The translations under genes were made by a program, and so were the position numbers. The notes under the pieces were generated by a model. That model had not been told where the DNA came from and did no database searches. It was given only the letters and a program-made list of their open reading frames with translations. From CAXSBR01 sp964236495 (GTDB lineage: Bacteria; Actinomycetota; Actinomycetes; Mycobacteriales; Jatrophihabitantaceae), in contig CAXSBR010000002.1 in the NCBI GenBank assembly GCA_964236495.1, forward strand, positions 248,001 through 312,000: DNA of 64,000 nucleotides. Reading direction: 5' to 3'. This document shows, piece after piece, positions 16,457 to 24,387 of this stretch (positions within the stretch are counted from its first letter, which is position 1; each line of letters starts with the position of its first letter).

Positions 16457-17605
16457 TCAGGTAGCTGCGCGCAGAAACCGCAACAGCACTTCTTCGGCCT
16501 CGGCGATCCGAGCCAGTTCCACATACTCTTCGGGCTTGTGGGCAAGACCAGGATCGCCGGGACCGAAGTTCACTGCAGGTATGCCTAGCGCGCTGAACCG
16601 CGACACGTCGGTCCAGCCGAACTTGGCCGTCGGCTCGCCGCCCACAGCGCGCGCGAACCGCTGCGCCAGCTCGCCGTTCAGCCCTGGGCGCGCGCCCGGA
16701 GCGGAGTCGATGACATCCACCGACCACTGCTCGAACACCTCGCGCAGGTAGGCCTCTGCATCGGCTTCGCTGCGGTCGGGAGCGAAGCGAAAGTTGACGG
16801 TGACCGCGCACGCGTCGGGAACGATGTTGCCCGCCACTCCCCCGCTGATCGCAACTGCGTTCAGGCCTTCCCGAAACGTCAGGCCGTCGACGTCCACGAC
16901 TCGGGCCTGGTGTTCTGCCAGCCGAGTCAGCACCGGTGCGGCTGCGTGAATCGCGTTGCTGCCGAGCCAGGAGCGGGCGGAGTGGGCACGCGCTCCGGTG
17001 GTGTGCACCACCGCGCGCATCGTTCCCTGGCAGCCGCCCTCCACTGCACCGTTCGTGGGCTCGAGCAGGATCGCCAGGTCGGCTTGCAGTTGGTCGGGCT
17101 GCTGGTCGGCCAGCGCCTTGAGCCCGTTGCGACTGGCCTCGATCTCCTCGCAGTCGTAGAAGAGCCAGGTGACGTCGACGAACGGATCCAGCCGGTTTGA
17201 GCCGACCTCGGAGGCCGCCCGCAGCGCGAGCGCGTCGCCGGATTTCATGTCGCTCGTGCCGCAGCCGTAGAGCCGCTCCCCCTCGATGCGCGAGGGCAGG
17301 TTGGCAGCGATCGGCACGGTGTCCAGATGTCCGGCGAGCACGATCCGTTGCGCGCGGCCCAGCTCGGTACGGGCGCCGACGACGTTACCGCTGCGCCACA
17401 CCGACAGCGCCGGCAGCTCTCGCAAGGCAGCTTCGACCAGGTGGGCCAGGCGCGCCTCGTCGCCCGACACTGACTCGACGTCGACCAGCGCGGCGGTGAG
17501 GTCTGCAGCGGGGGCGCTCAGATCCAGTCGTCCGGTGGTCGGCGCGCTCGGATGCGCCGTCGGCAGCGGATCGGAAGGTTCGGCCGGAGACTGGGCAACG
17601 TTCAC
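16457..17605 (-). CDS. dapE: Succinyl-diaminopimelate desuccinylase
   Basis: Hydrolyses N-succinyl-LL-diaminopimelate to LL-DAP and succinate in lysine and peptidoglycan synthesis. This M20 metallopeptidase of 382 residues shows the di-zinc ligands in AGHLDTVPIA and GTSDMKSGD, the acid pair FYDCEEIEASRNG and a terminal His in FGPGDPGLAHKPEEYV. The first 30 residues are Pro/Ser-rich and absent in mycobacterial DapE, so the GTG at 17605 may lie slightly upstream of the true start. Divergent from dapD, as in mycobacteria (Rv1202/Rv1201c). Confidence 0.95.
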   Translation of the reverse strand: MNVAQSPAEPSDPLPTAHPSAPTTGRLDLSAPAADLTAALVDVESVSGDEARLAHLVEAALRELPALSVWRSGNVVGARTELGRAQRIVLAGHLDTVPIAANLPSRIEGERLYGCGTSDMKSGDALALRAASEVGSNRLDPFVDVTWLFYDCEEIEASRNGLKALADQQPDQLQADLAILLEPTNGAVEGGCQGTMRAVVHTTGARAHSARSWLGSNAIHAAAPVLTRLAEHQARVVDVDGLTFREGLNAVAISGGVAGNIVPDACAVTVNFRFAPDRSEADAEAYLREVFEQWSVDVIDSAPGARPGLNGELAQRFARAVGGEPTAKFGWTDVSRFSALGIPAVNFGPGDPGLAHKPEEYVELARIAEAEEVLLRFLRAAT

Positions 17606-17612
17606 GGCAACC

Positions 17613-17675
17613 GACCCTACGTCCCAGCCCTACATCGCAGCCCCACGTCGCAGCCCTACGTCCAGCCCTACGTCG
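17613..17675. repeat. Tandem 12-13 bp repeats between dapE and dapD
   Basis: Four units of CAGCCCTACGTCG (one a base shorter) at 17625-17675, with a degenerate fifth at 17613-17624, fill most of the 87-bp gap between the divergent dapE and dapD starts. They occupy the space where both promoters should lie. Confidence 0.8.
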
Positions 17676-17692
17676 ATCGGTACCCTCGCCGG

Positions 17693-18694
17693 GTGACTGC
17701 TTCCGACCCATCCGCGCAATCACTGCCCGGTCAACTGCCCGGCGCTGCGGAGCTGCACGCCGATGGCGCGGTCCGCTCGGCGTGGGCCGATGGGCTGGCC
17801 ACGATCACACAGGCCGGCGTCACCCTGGACACCTGGTATCCCGAGCCGCGCCTGGGATCGGCGCCGCAGTCAGCCACCGCCGGCGAGACGTTGAGCGCGC
17901 TGGCCGGGCCCGACGCCGAGCGCGGCGTGCGTAGCGAGGTGGTTCGTTGCACCATCGATCTGGACGCCGCGCCCGCCGACGCCGGCGACGCCTACCTACG
18001 GCTGCATCTGCTGTCCCACCGTCTGGTTGCGCCGCGCAGCATCAATTTGGACGGCATCTTCGGCGTTCTGGCCAACGTTGTGTGGACCAACGCCGGGCCG
18101 TGCGCGGTAGACGATTTCGAGATGACCAGGGCGCGGTTGCGCCGGCGCGGGCCGGTGGCCGTGCACAGCGTCGACAAGTTCCCGCGGATGACCGACTACG
18201 TCGTTCCGCCCGGCGTGCGCATCGCCGACGCCGATCGGGTCCGCCTCGGTGCCTACCTGAGCGTGGGCACCACTGTCATGCACGAGGGTTTCGTCAACTA
18301 CAACGCCGGCACGTTGGGCACGTCGATGATCGAAGGACGGATCTCGGCCGGTGTGATCGTCGGCGACGGCACCGACGTGGGCGGCGGAGCATCGATCATG
18401 GGCACGCTGTCGGGCGGAGGCACAGAGCAGATCACCGTGGGTGAACGGTGCCTGCTGGGCGCGGAATCAGGCATCGGCATCAGCCTGGGCGACGACTGCG
18501 TCGTGGAAGCCGGCTGCTACATCACCGCCGGCTCGAAGATCAGCCTGCGCGACGGACGGGTCGTCAAGGCCGCGCAACTGTCCGGTGTCAGCGGGTTGAC
18601 GTTCTGGCGCAACAGTCTCAGCGGCGCGTTGGAAGCGGTGCCGCGACGCGGTCAGCCGGTGGAGCTCAACTCGGCATTGCACGACAACGCCTGA
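17693..18694 (+). CDS. dapD: Tetrahydrodipicolinate N-succinyltransferase
   Basis: Succinylates tetrahydrodipicolinate with succinyl-CoA, the step that commits to the succinylase branch of DAP and lysine synthesis. A left-handed beta-helix acyltransferase of 333 residues: YVVPPGVRIADADRVRLGAY, EGFVNYNAGTLGTSMIEGRI and GVIVGDGTDVGGGASIMGTL mark the helix and active site of the actinobacterial form. The GTG at 17693 (protein start VTASDPSAQ) was chosen because the in-frame region further upstream runs through the tandem repeat and the start of dapE. A short gene follows after 15 bases. Confidence 0.96.
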   Translation: MTASDPSAQSLPGQLPGAAELHADGAVRSAWADGLATITQAGVTLDTWYPEPRLGSAPQSATAGETLSALAGPDAERGVRSEVVRCTIDLDAAPADAGDAYLRLHLLSHRLVAPRSINLDGIFGVLANVVWTNAGPCAVDDFEMTRARLRRRGPVAVHSVDKFPRMTDYVVPPGVRIADADRVRLGAYLSVGTTVMHEGFVNYNAGTLGTSMIEGRISAGVIVGDGTDVGGGASIMGTLSGGGTEQITVGERCLLGAESGIGISLGDDCVVEAGCYITAGSKISLRDGRVVKAAQLSGVSGLTFWRNSLSGALEAVPRRGQPVELNSALHDNA

Positions 18695-18709
18695 GGTCTG
18701 CTTCCCTTC

Positions 18710-19510
18710 ATGCGCCGTATCGGTATTGCAGTGCTTGTCGTGGTCGTCGCCGCGACCGGGCTGTTCTTCGGCGTCCGCGCCGCCTGGAACAAGCTGATCG
18801 GGCCGCCGGACCCGAGCTGCTCGTTCGCACAATTCACCACCACGACCGATCAGGCCGCGACGGCGTCGGAGATGACTGCTGTCGTGATCCGGCGCAAGCT
18901 GCCCGAACGCGCCGCCGTGCTCGTGCTGGCCGCGGGACTGCAGGAGTCGAAGTTACGCAACATCAGTGCCGGCGACGGTGACCGTGACTCCGTCGGCGTG
19001 CTGCAGCAGCGGCCCTCGCAGGGGTGGGGAACGGCGGCCCGGCTGGCCGATCCTGGGTATGCCACCGGCAGGTTCCTCGACCGGCTCGTCAAGAACCCGA
19101 GGTGGAAGACCGACGATCTGTCGACGGTGATCCAGAAGGTGCAGGTGTCCGCGGACGGCTCGCTCTACGGCCAGCACGAGGAGCAGGCACAGGCGATGGC
19201 GGACGCGCTCACCGGCGCGACGGCGCGGGCGATCAGCTGCTCGTTTCCCAAGCCCGACGTTGTGGCCGCCGCCCGTGTCGTCGCGGCTCAGGTGCATGCG
19301 GAGCTGGGCATTGCGACGCCGACGGTGAGCGGATCGGATATCACCGCCCCTGCCGCGTCCTGGGCAACGGCCGGCTGGTTCGTCGCGAACGCCGACCGGC
19401 TAGGCATCGATGAGGTCCGCTGCGGTGGCGCACGCTGGCAACGGGGGGAAAAGTGGCGCACCGACGCCAGCGTGGGCAAGACCGGTGTAGTCGCGGTTCT
19501 GCACCACTGA
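18710..19510 (+). CDS. Exported or membrane-anchored lysozyme-fold-like protein
   Basis: A 266-residue protein with an N-terminal hydrophobic segment (IGIAVLVVVVAATGLFFGV, residues 4-22) serving as anchor or uncleaved signal. The domain after it reads AVLVLAAGLQESKLRNISAG, then DSVGVLQQRPSQGWG. The Glu in LQESKL, followed by a Gln-rich VGVLQQRPSQGWG loop, resembles goose-type lysozyme/lytic transglycosylase folds; catalysis is inference only. Similar actinobacterial proteins are often mislabelled as heavy-metal transporters. It starts 15 bases after dapD on the same strand and lies where many actinobacteria keep the dapC aminotransferase next to fdxC. Confidence 0.75.
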   Translation: MRRIGIAVLVVVVAATGLFFGVRAAWNKLIGPPDPSCSFAQFTTTTDQAATASEMTAVVIRRKLPERAAVLVLAAGLQESKLRNISAGDGDRDSVGVLQQRPSQGWGTAARLADPGYATGRFLDRLVKNPRWKTDDLSTVIQKVQVSADGSLYGQHEEQAQAMADALTGATARAISCSFPKPDVVAAARVVAAQVHAELGIATPTVSGSDITAPAASWATAGWFVANADRLGIDEVRCGGARWQRGEKWRTDASVGKTGVVAVLHH

Positions 19511-19526
19511 AGGCCAGCGGCGGGCG

Positions 19527-19850
19527 TTACTCCTCGGTCTGCGGCGGCAGTGCGGCAATCATCGGCGCGTCACTGTCGATCTTTCCGACCTTGGCCGCGC
19601 CACCCGGTGAGCCGACCTGATCGAAGAAGTCGACGTTGGCCTGGGTGTAGTCACGCCACTTCTCAGGTAAGTCGTCTTCGTAGTAGATCGCCTCTACCGG
19701 GCACACCGGCTCGCAGGCGCCGCAGTCGACGCATTCGTCGGGCTGGATGTAGAGCATCCGGCCACCTTCGTAGATGCAGTCCACCGGGCACTCTTCGATG
19801 CAGGACCTGTCGAGCACGTCCACGCAGGGTTGAGCGATCACATACGTCAC
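19527..19850 (-). CDS. fdxC: 7Fe ferredoxin
   Basis: A small electron carrier of 107 residues, exactly the length of mycobacterial FdxC. An atypical 3Fe-4S site (CVDVLDRSCIEECP) is followed by a 4Fe-4S site (CVDCGACEPVCP) and the acidic helical C-terminus. GTG at 19850 is the start because VTYVIAQPC begins the family; the in-frame extension to 19895 adds unconserved residues. It is convergent with the lysozyme-like gene and divergent from the GNAT gene. Confidence 0.96.
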   Translation of the reverse strand: MTYVIAQPCVDVLDRSCIEECPVDCIYEGGRMLYIQPDECVDCGACEPVCPVEAIYYEDDLPEKWRDYTQANVDFFDQVGSPGGAAKVGKIDSDAPMIAALPPQTEE

Positions 19851-19941
19851 GAACGACGATCCTTCCAGACTGGGTCCAACCCGCGTACCACGCACCCGAA
19901 CCAGCGATCAACCGGACCCGGTGCAGTGGCTGATCCCTAGT

Positions 19942-20952
19942 ATGCCGTGTGTGCTGACGAGCCAGCTGGTGGGGCGCCGGGTCGTCGTGCGGCGCGCGCT
20001 GGGCCCGGACAACGGCCCACCGTTCCGAGACACGCTGGGCGATCTGATCGCGCTGGACGACGACGCGGCCGCCGTGGAGACCCGCTCCGGAGTGGTGCAC
20101 GTTCCGATGGGAGAAGTTGTGCTGGCGCGGTTGGTGCAGCCCTCGGCAGCCGATCAGCTGGCGTTGGAGGCCGTCGCGGCTCGGGGCTGGCAGGCAGGCA
20201 CCGTCGAGGTCAGTACCGACGGATGGCTTCTGCGCGCCGACGTCGGCTGGACGAGTCGCGCCAACTCCGCGCTGGCCCTGCGCACGCCGCGGCGACCGCT
20301 TCCCGAGGTGCTGGCCGAAGTCGATACCTTCTACGCCCGCCATGGCTTGCCAACCTGCATCGCCGTTCCTCGGCCTGCCGGGGCGGCGCTGGACAGCGCC
20401 CTGGCCCGGCTGGGCTGGCGGGAACACAGCGCCGCCGACGTCCTCGTCACCCGGCTCGACTTGTTCCTGGAGCGGATAGGCAGCGCCGGACCTTCTGATG
20501 CCGCTGGCGAAGTGGCCGCCGAGCAGGCCGACGTGGGTCGGTTGGCGGGATACGCCGTCGAGGTAGCCACCGAACCGTCGCCCCAGTGGCTGCGCGCCGG
20601 CCGCTATCGCGGAGGTTCACTGCCCGACGGGGCGGCCGCCCTGCTGCGGCGCCACGATCGCGCGCTGTTCGCCTCGATCTACGACGGTTCCGACGGTTCC
20701 GACGTGCCCGTCGCAGTTGCGCGCGGCGTCGTGGACGACGACTGGCTGGGGGTGACGGTGCTCGCTGTGGACCAGGTGCACCGGCGCCGTGGTCTCGGCA
20801 CGGCGCTGCTGCGCACCTTGTCCCAGCGAGCGGTCACAGCGGGAGCGACGCGGGCCTACCTGCAAGTGGGCACCGACAACGGCACGGCCGCGCAGATGTA
20901 CGCGTCGCTGGGATGGCACCGAGACCACTCCTATGCCTACCTGGTGCGCTGA
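19942..20952 (+). CDS. GNAT-family N-acetyltransferase
   Basis: A protein of about 336 residues whose last 80 residues form a GNAT fold: GVTVLAVDQVHRRRGLGTAL holds the acetyl-CoA loop RRRGLGTA, then YLQVGTDNGTAAQMYASLGW. The N-terminal 200 residues look like a degenerate or accessory domain. It corresponds to the GNAT gene that sits near fdxC and mshB in many actinobacteria; the substrate is unknown. Start is uncertain: ATG 19942, GTG 19951 and GTG 19921 are all in frame. Confidence 0.85.
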   Translation: MPCVLTSQLVGRRVVVRRALGPDNGPPFRDTLGDLIALDDDAAAVETRSGVVHVPMGEVVLARLVQPSAADQLALEAVAARGWQAGTVEVSTDGWLLRADVGWTSRANSALALRTPRRPLPEVLAEVDTFYARHGLPTCIAVPRPAGAALDSALARLGWREHSAADVLVTRLDLFLERIGSAGPSDAAGEVAAEQADVGRLAGYAVEVATEPSPQWLRAGRYRGGSLPDGAAALLRRHDRALFASIYDGSDGSDVPVAVARGVVDDDWLGVTVLAVDQVHRRRGLGTALLRTLSQRAVTAGATRAYLQVGTDNGTAAQMYASLGWHRDHSYAYLVR

Positions 20953-21147
20953 CGCGCGACGCCGATCGTCGTGCGGCCCGCGGTCCCAGCAGGCGCCGGC
21001 GCCTGACTTCGCTCGCGACCAAGGCCGGCATTTCTGGACTGGTTCGGTCGTTGGACGACATGAGCGCCGCGTCGCTTTCTCACCGCGTCCGTCGCACTCA
21101 TGCCCGACCGTATTCCGACAAGCAGCCCCTACCGAGGAGATGCCCCA

Positions 21148-21711
21148 ATGAGTCACCCCGCCGACGCCAAACTGCTCGTCATCGGCTTCGACGACCAGAT
21201 CAAGGCCCGCGAGTTCCTGTTGACCGTCGCCCGCCTGCGCAAGCACGACGAGGTGCAGCTGCACGACGCGGTCTTCCTCGACCGCGGGCTCGACGGCGAC
21301 ACCAAGGTCACCGAGACCACCGACATCACCCCGGGCAAGGCGGCCCTGGGCGCCGGGTTCTGGGGGCTGCTGCTGGGCACCGTCTTTGCCGGCCCGTTCG
21401 GCCCGGCCATCGGCGCGGCCACAGCTGCGGGCGGTGCGCTGGTAGCCAAGCTGCGCGACACCGGCATCACCGACGAGAAGATCGCCGAGCTGCGCTCGCA
21501 AGTCCCACCCGGACGCACCGCGCTTGCGCTGCTGGTCAGCCACATCTCGATGGCCGATCTGCAGCGCGAACTCGTGCGCTTCCCCAACGCCACGCTGGTG
21601 GAGACCGATCTGCCCCCGGCCGCGGTGTCGGCGGTGCAATACGCGCTCGCCGAAGCCAACCGGGATCCGTTCAGCGCCGCCGCTTCCGGGCCGGGCTACG
21701 TCGCCCAGTAG
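21148..21711 (+). CDS. DUF1269-type membrane-associated protein
   Basis: A 187-residue protein of the DUF1269 kind: LLVIGFDDQIKAREFLLTVA at the start and a Gly/Ala-rich hydrophobic hairpin GFWGLLLGTVFAGPFGPAIG in the middle. A GAGGAGA ribosome site lies 8 bases before the ATG at 21148, ruling out the longer in-frame start at 21100. Function unknown. Its 3' end overlaps the convergent membrane-protein gene by 41 bases. Confidence 0.85.
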   Translation: MSHPADAKLLVIGFDDQIKAREFLLTVARLRKHDEVQLHDAVFLDRGLDGDTKVTETTDITPGKAALGAGFWGLLLGTVFAGPFGPAIGAATAAGGALVAKLRDTGITDEKIAELRSQVPPGRTALALLVSHISMADLQRELVRFPNATLVETDLPPAAVSAVQYALAEANRDPFSAAASGPGYVAQ

Positions 21712-22330
21712 GCGGCTGCGCCGATGCGGCGGGCTCTCCAGAGGCAAGGGGCTGTGCAGCTGCGGCGGGCTGTGCAGCTGCGGCGGGCCGTGTAGAGGCA
21801 GGAGGCTGCGTGCGTGCGCGGGCCGTCGGCGGTCGGTTGCGAGCCAACTCCGCTGACTTCCCGGGCGGCTGCAACAGTGCAACCGCCACTGCTTCTTGTT
21901 GTGCGTGCTGTGCTTGCTGTGCCGATAGACGCCGCCGGTCGACGGCCAGCACCGTGGCGATGCCGGCCACCGCGCCCAGCACCAGCAACGCGTAGGTGAC
22001 GTACACCAGCGGCGCCGAGCCGACCAGCAGCACGTCACCCTCCGGTCGCCCCTGCGACAGCACGATGACAGTGACGATCCAGGCGATCACCGGCAGCGCC
22101 GCACCCAGAGTGCGGCCGGTGGCGATGCCGGCCAGAATCGGTACGCCCACCATGGTGGCCACCGCCAGCGCCACTGTCACGGGCACGACGACGGTGCCCA
22201 CCCGCACCGGAACGAGCAGGACCTCGACCACTGCGGCGAGGACAGCCACCAGCACGAAAAGCAGTTCGCCGACGAAGGCCGCGAACGGCGGCGGCGGCTC
22301 GTCCTGAGGGCTGCCTTTGGCGGGGGTCAC
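21671..22330 (-). CDS. Four-helix membrane protein downstream of mshB (DUF6113-like)
   Basis: A 219-residue integral membrane protein. Four hydrophobic segments fall in the first 130 residues (LLFVLVAVLAAVVEVLLVPV, VVPVTVALAVATMVGVPIL, ALPVIAWIVTVIVL, VYVTYALLVLGAVAGIATVL). The C-terminal 80 residues are a cytoplasmic, low-complexity Pro/Ala/Gln tail (AAAAQPAAAAQP) ending in KRRR. It starts with GTG at 22330, overlapping the mshB stop by 4 bases; mycobacteria keep an equivalent gene (Rv1171) in the same place. Function unknown. Confidence 0.85.
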   Translation of the reverse strand: MTPAKGSPQDEPPPPFAAFVGELLFVLVAVLAAVVEVLLVPVRVGTVVVPVTVALAVATMVGVPILAGIATGRTLGAALPVIAWIVTVIVLSQGRPEGDVLLVGSAPLVYVTYALLVLGAVAGIATVLAVDRRRLSAQQAQHAQQEAVAVALLQPPGKSAELARNRPPTARARTQPPASTRPAAAAQPAAAAQPLASGEPAASAQPPTGRRSPARKRRR

Positions 22331-23235
22331 GCCGCGACGCCGGCGAACAGGTCGGTCTCGCGGCCCTCAGCGTCGAACGGGCCCGAGCGCATTCCGCGCA
22401 CCAGCCGGAAGTGCTCTCGGGCCGTCAACGGCAGGCCGACGTTATTCGACAGCGCGTAGAAACCATCTCGCACCGTGATCTGGGTGGCATGCGCCCGCAT
22501 CGCGGTCATCTTCGCCGGCAGATGGTCCGGCGCATCGATCACGGTGGTGATCTCCTCGTCGGCCAGCGCGCCAGGAACGTCGGTGCCGGCGGCGGGAATG
22601 TCGAAGCCGGTTGCGGCCGCAGCGGGGTCGGCCAGCCCCGCCTGCAGCGCCGATGCCGACAGCGCGGTCCAGTACAGCTTGGGCACCGACCAGGGAGTCT
22701 GACCGCTCTTTAGCGCCGGATCGGCTGCAGCCTCGACTGCTGCCGTCGTCAGCCGGTGAGCCAGAATGTGGTCGGGATGGCCATACTGGCCGTCGGGGTC
22801 ATAGGTGACGACGACGTGTGGGCGCACGGTGCGCACGACGTCGACGATCAACCGCACCGCGTTGGCGAAGCAATCAGGATCCGACGCAGCCCGCCACAAC
22901 GCGCGCGCATCGCCGTTAGCTGCCGTGCCGATCATGCCGCTGTCGCGAAAGCGTCCGGCTCCGCCCAGAAACCTGTGGTCGGTCACGCCCAGGGCGTTCA
23001 GTGCGGCATCGAGCTCGCCGATGCGGTAGCCGCCCAGCTGATCGCCTCGAGTCCACTCCAGCCCGGCCAATCGCGGCACGAGGATCTCGCCGCATTCGCC
23101 CAGCGTGCAGGTCAGCAACGACACCTCAACACCCTGAGCGGCGTAATAGGCCATCGTCGCGCCGGTGCCGATCGTCTCGTCGTCGGGGTGGGCGTGCACC
23201 AACAGCATGCGACGGTCATTCCCAGTGATGCCCAC
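22327..23235 (-). CDS. mshB: GlcNAc-Ins deacetylase of mycothiol synthesis
   Basis: Removes acetate from GlcNAc-inositol, giving the precursor of mycothiol, the main low-molecular-weight thiol of actinobacteria. The LmbE-like zinc enzyme of 302 residues has the metal motif HAHPDDE at residues 14-20 (His16, Asp19), the third ligand in QYGHPDH, and TCTLGECGEILVPRL. GTG at 23235 was chosen because the length then equals that of the mycobacterial enzyme and the motif sits at the usual distance; the frame stays open to 23301. Coupled to the downstream membrane protein by a GTGA overlap. Confidence 0.95.
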   Translation of the reverse strand: MGITGNDRRMLLVHAHPDDETIGTGATMAYYAAQGVEVSLLTCTLGECGEILVPRLAGLEWTRGDQLGGYRIGELDAALNALGVTDHRFLGGAGRFRDSGMIGTAANGDARALWRAASDPDCFANAVRLIVDVVRTVRPHVVVTYDPDGQYGHPDHILAHRLTTAAVEAAADPALKSGQTPWSVPKLYWTALSASALQAGLADPAAAATGFDIPAAGTDVPGALADEEITTVIDAPDHLPAKMTAMRAHATQITVRDGFYALSNNVGLPLTAREHFRLVRGMRSGPFDAEGRETDLFAGVAA

Positions 23236-23325
23236 GGCGGCCAGATTACCGAGCCTGTCGGCGGGCTCCCGGTAGCTCACAGCCCGGACGCTCGACTGCA
23301 AGAACCGCTCAACTGCGAGGATCGA

Positions 23326-24387
23326 TCAGAGGACGGCCACGTTCTCGGCGTAGTGGCAGGCCGTGGGATGACCGACGTCGCGTGGCTCGGCCAGCGGCTC
23401 CTCGTTGATGCACTTGGCCTGCTCGGGCTCGGTGAGTGCTGCGAACTTGAAGCAGCGGGTGCGAAACCGGCAGCCCGACGGCGGATTGGCCGGACTGGGC
23501 AGATCGCCGTTGAGCAAGATCCGGTGCCGCTCCCGTTCACGTTTCGGGTCCGGCAGCGGAATCGCCGACAGCAAGGCCTGCGTGTACGGGTGCGCCGGGG
23601 CTCCGAACAGCTCCAGCGTGGGAGCGATTTCGACGATCTTGCCCAGGTACATCACAGCGATGCGGTCGGAGATGTGGCGGACCACGGACAGGTCGTGGGC
23701 GATGAACAGGTAGCTCAGGCCCAGCCGGGCTCGCAGGTCGTCGAGCAGATTGATCACGCCGGCCTGGATCGAGACGTCCAGCGCCGAGACCGGCTCGTCG
23801 AGGATCAGCATTCGCGGCTCGAGCGCGAGGGAGCGCGCGATGCCGATGCGCTGGCGCTGGCCGCCGGAGAATTCGTGCGGATAGCGCTGCGCATGCTCGG
23901 GATTGAGGCCCACAAGGCCCATCAGTTCGCGCACTCGGCTTCGCAGTGCGTTGCCCTCGACGACCTTGTGGATGACGAGCGGTTCGGCGATGATGCGCTC
24001 CACCTGCATCCGAGGGTCGAGCGATGCGTAGGGATCCTGGAATACAAGCTGGATCTGGCGCCGGATCGGGCGCATCTTGGCGCGCGACAGGCCCTTGAGT
24101 TCCTGTCCCTCGAACACAACGCTGCCCGACGTAGCGGGCTGAAGGTTCAGGATCGCGCGGCCGGTGGTCGACTTGCCACAGCCCGACTCCCCCACCAGAC
24201 CCAGCGTCTCGCCGGAGTTCACCGAGAACGAGACGCCGTCGACGGCCTTGACGTTGCCGATCGTGCGCTTGAGGATCCGGCTGCGGATGGGGAAGTATTT
24301 GGTCAGATCGGTGACCTGCAGAACGGGCTGTCCGGCGGCGCCACCGACCGTCGCGCCGACATCGGACTTGGTCAGCGAGGTGCTCAT
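23326..24387 (-). CDS. dppF: Oligopeptide/dipeptide ABC transporter ATP-binding protein (DppF/OppF)
   Basis: One of two ATPases driving peptide uptake. Its 353 residues show Walker A VGESGCGKST, the Q-loop LVFQDPYASLDPRM, signature FSGGQRQR, Walker B MLILDEPVSALD and the C-terminal oligopeptide-transporter extension with the Cys-rich PPSGCRFRTRC motif that can hold an Fe-S cluster. ATG at 24387 overlaps the dppD stop by 4 bases; the longer in-frame start at 24420 would lie inside dppD. Last gene of the operon before mshB, which is 90 bp away. Confidence 0.94.
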   Translation of the reverse strand: MSTSLTKSDVGATVGGAAGQPVLQVTDLTKYFPIRSRILKRTIGNVKAVDGVSFSVNSGETLGLVGESGCGKSTTGRAILNLQPATSGSVVFEGQELKGLSRAKMRPIRRQIQLVFQDPYASLDPRMQVERIIAEPLVIHKVVEGNALRSRVRELMGLVGLNPEHAQRYPHEFSGGQRQRIGIARSLALEPRMLILDEPVSALDVSIQAGVINLLDDLRARLGLSYLFIAHDLSVVRHISDRIAVMYLGKIVEIAPTLELFGAPAHPYTQALLSAIPLPDPKRERERHRILLNGDLPSPANPPSGCRFRTRCFKFAALTEPEQAKCINEEPLAEPRDVGHPTACHYAENVAVL

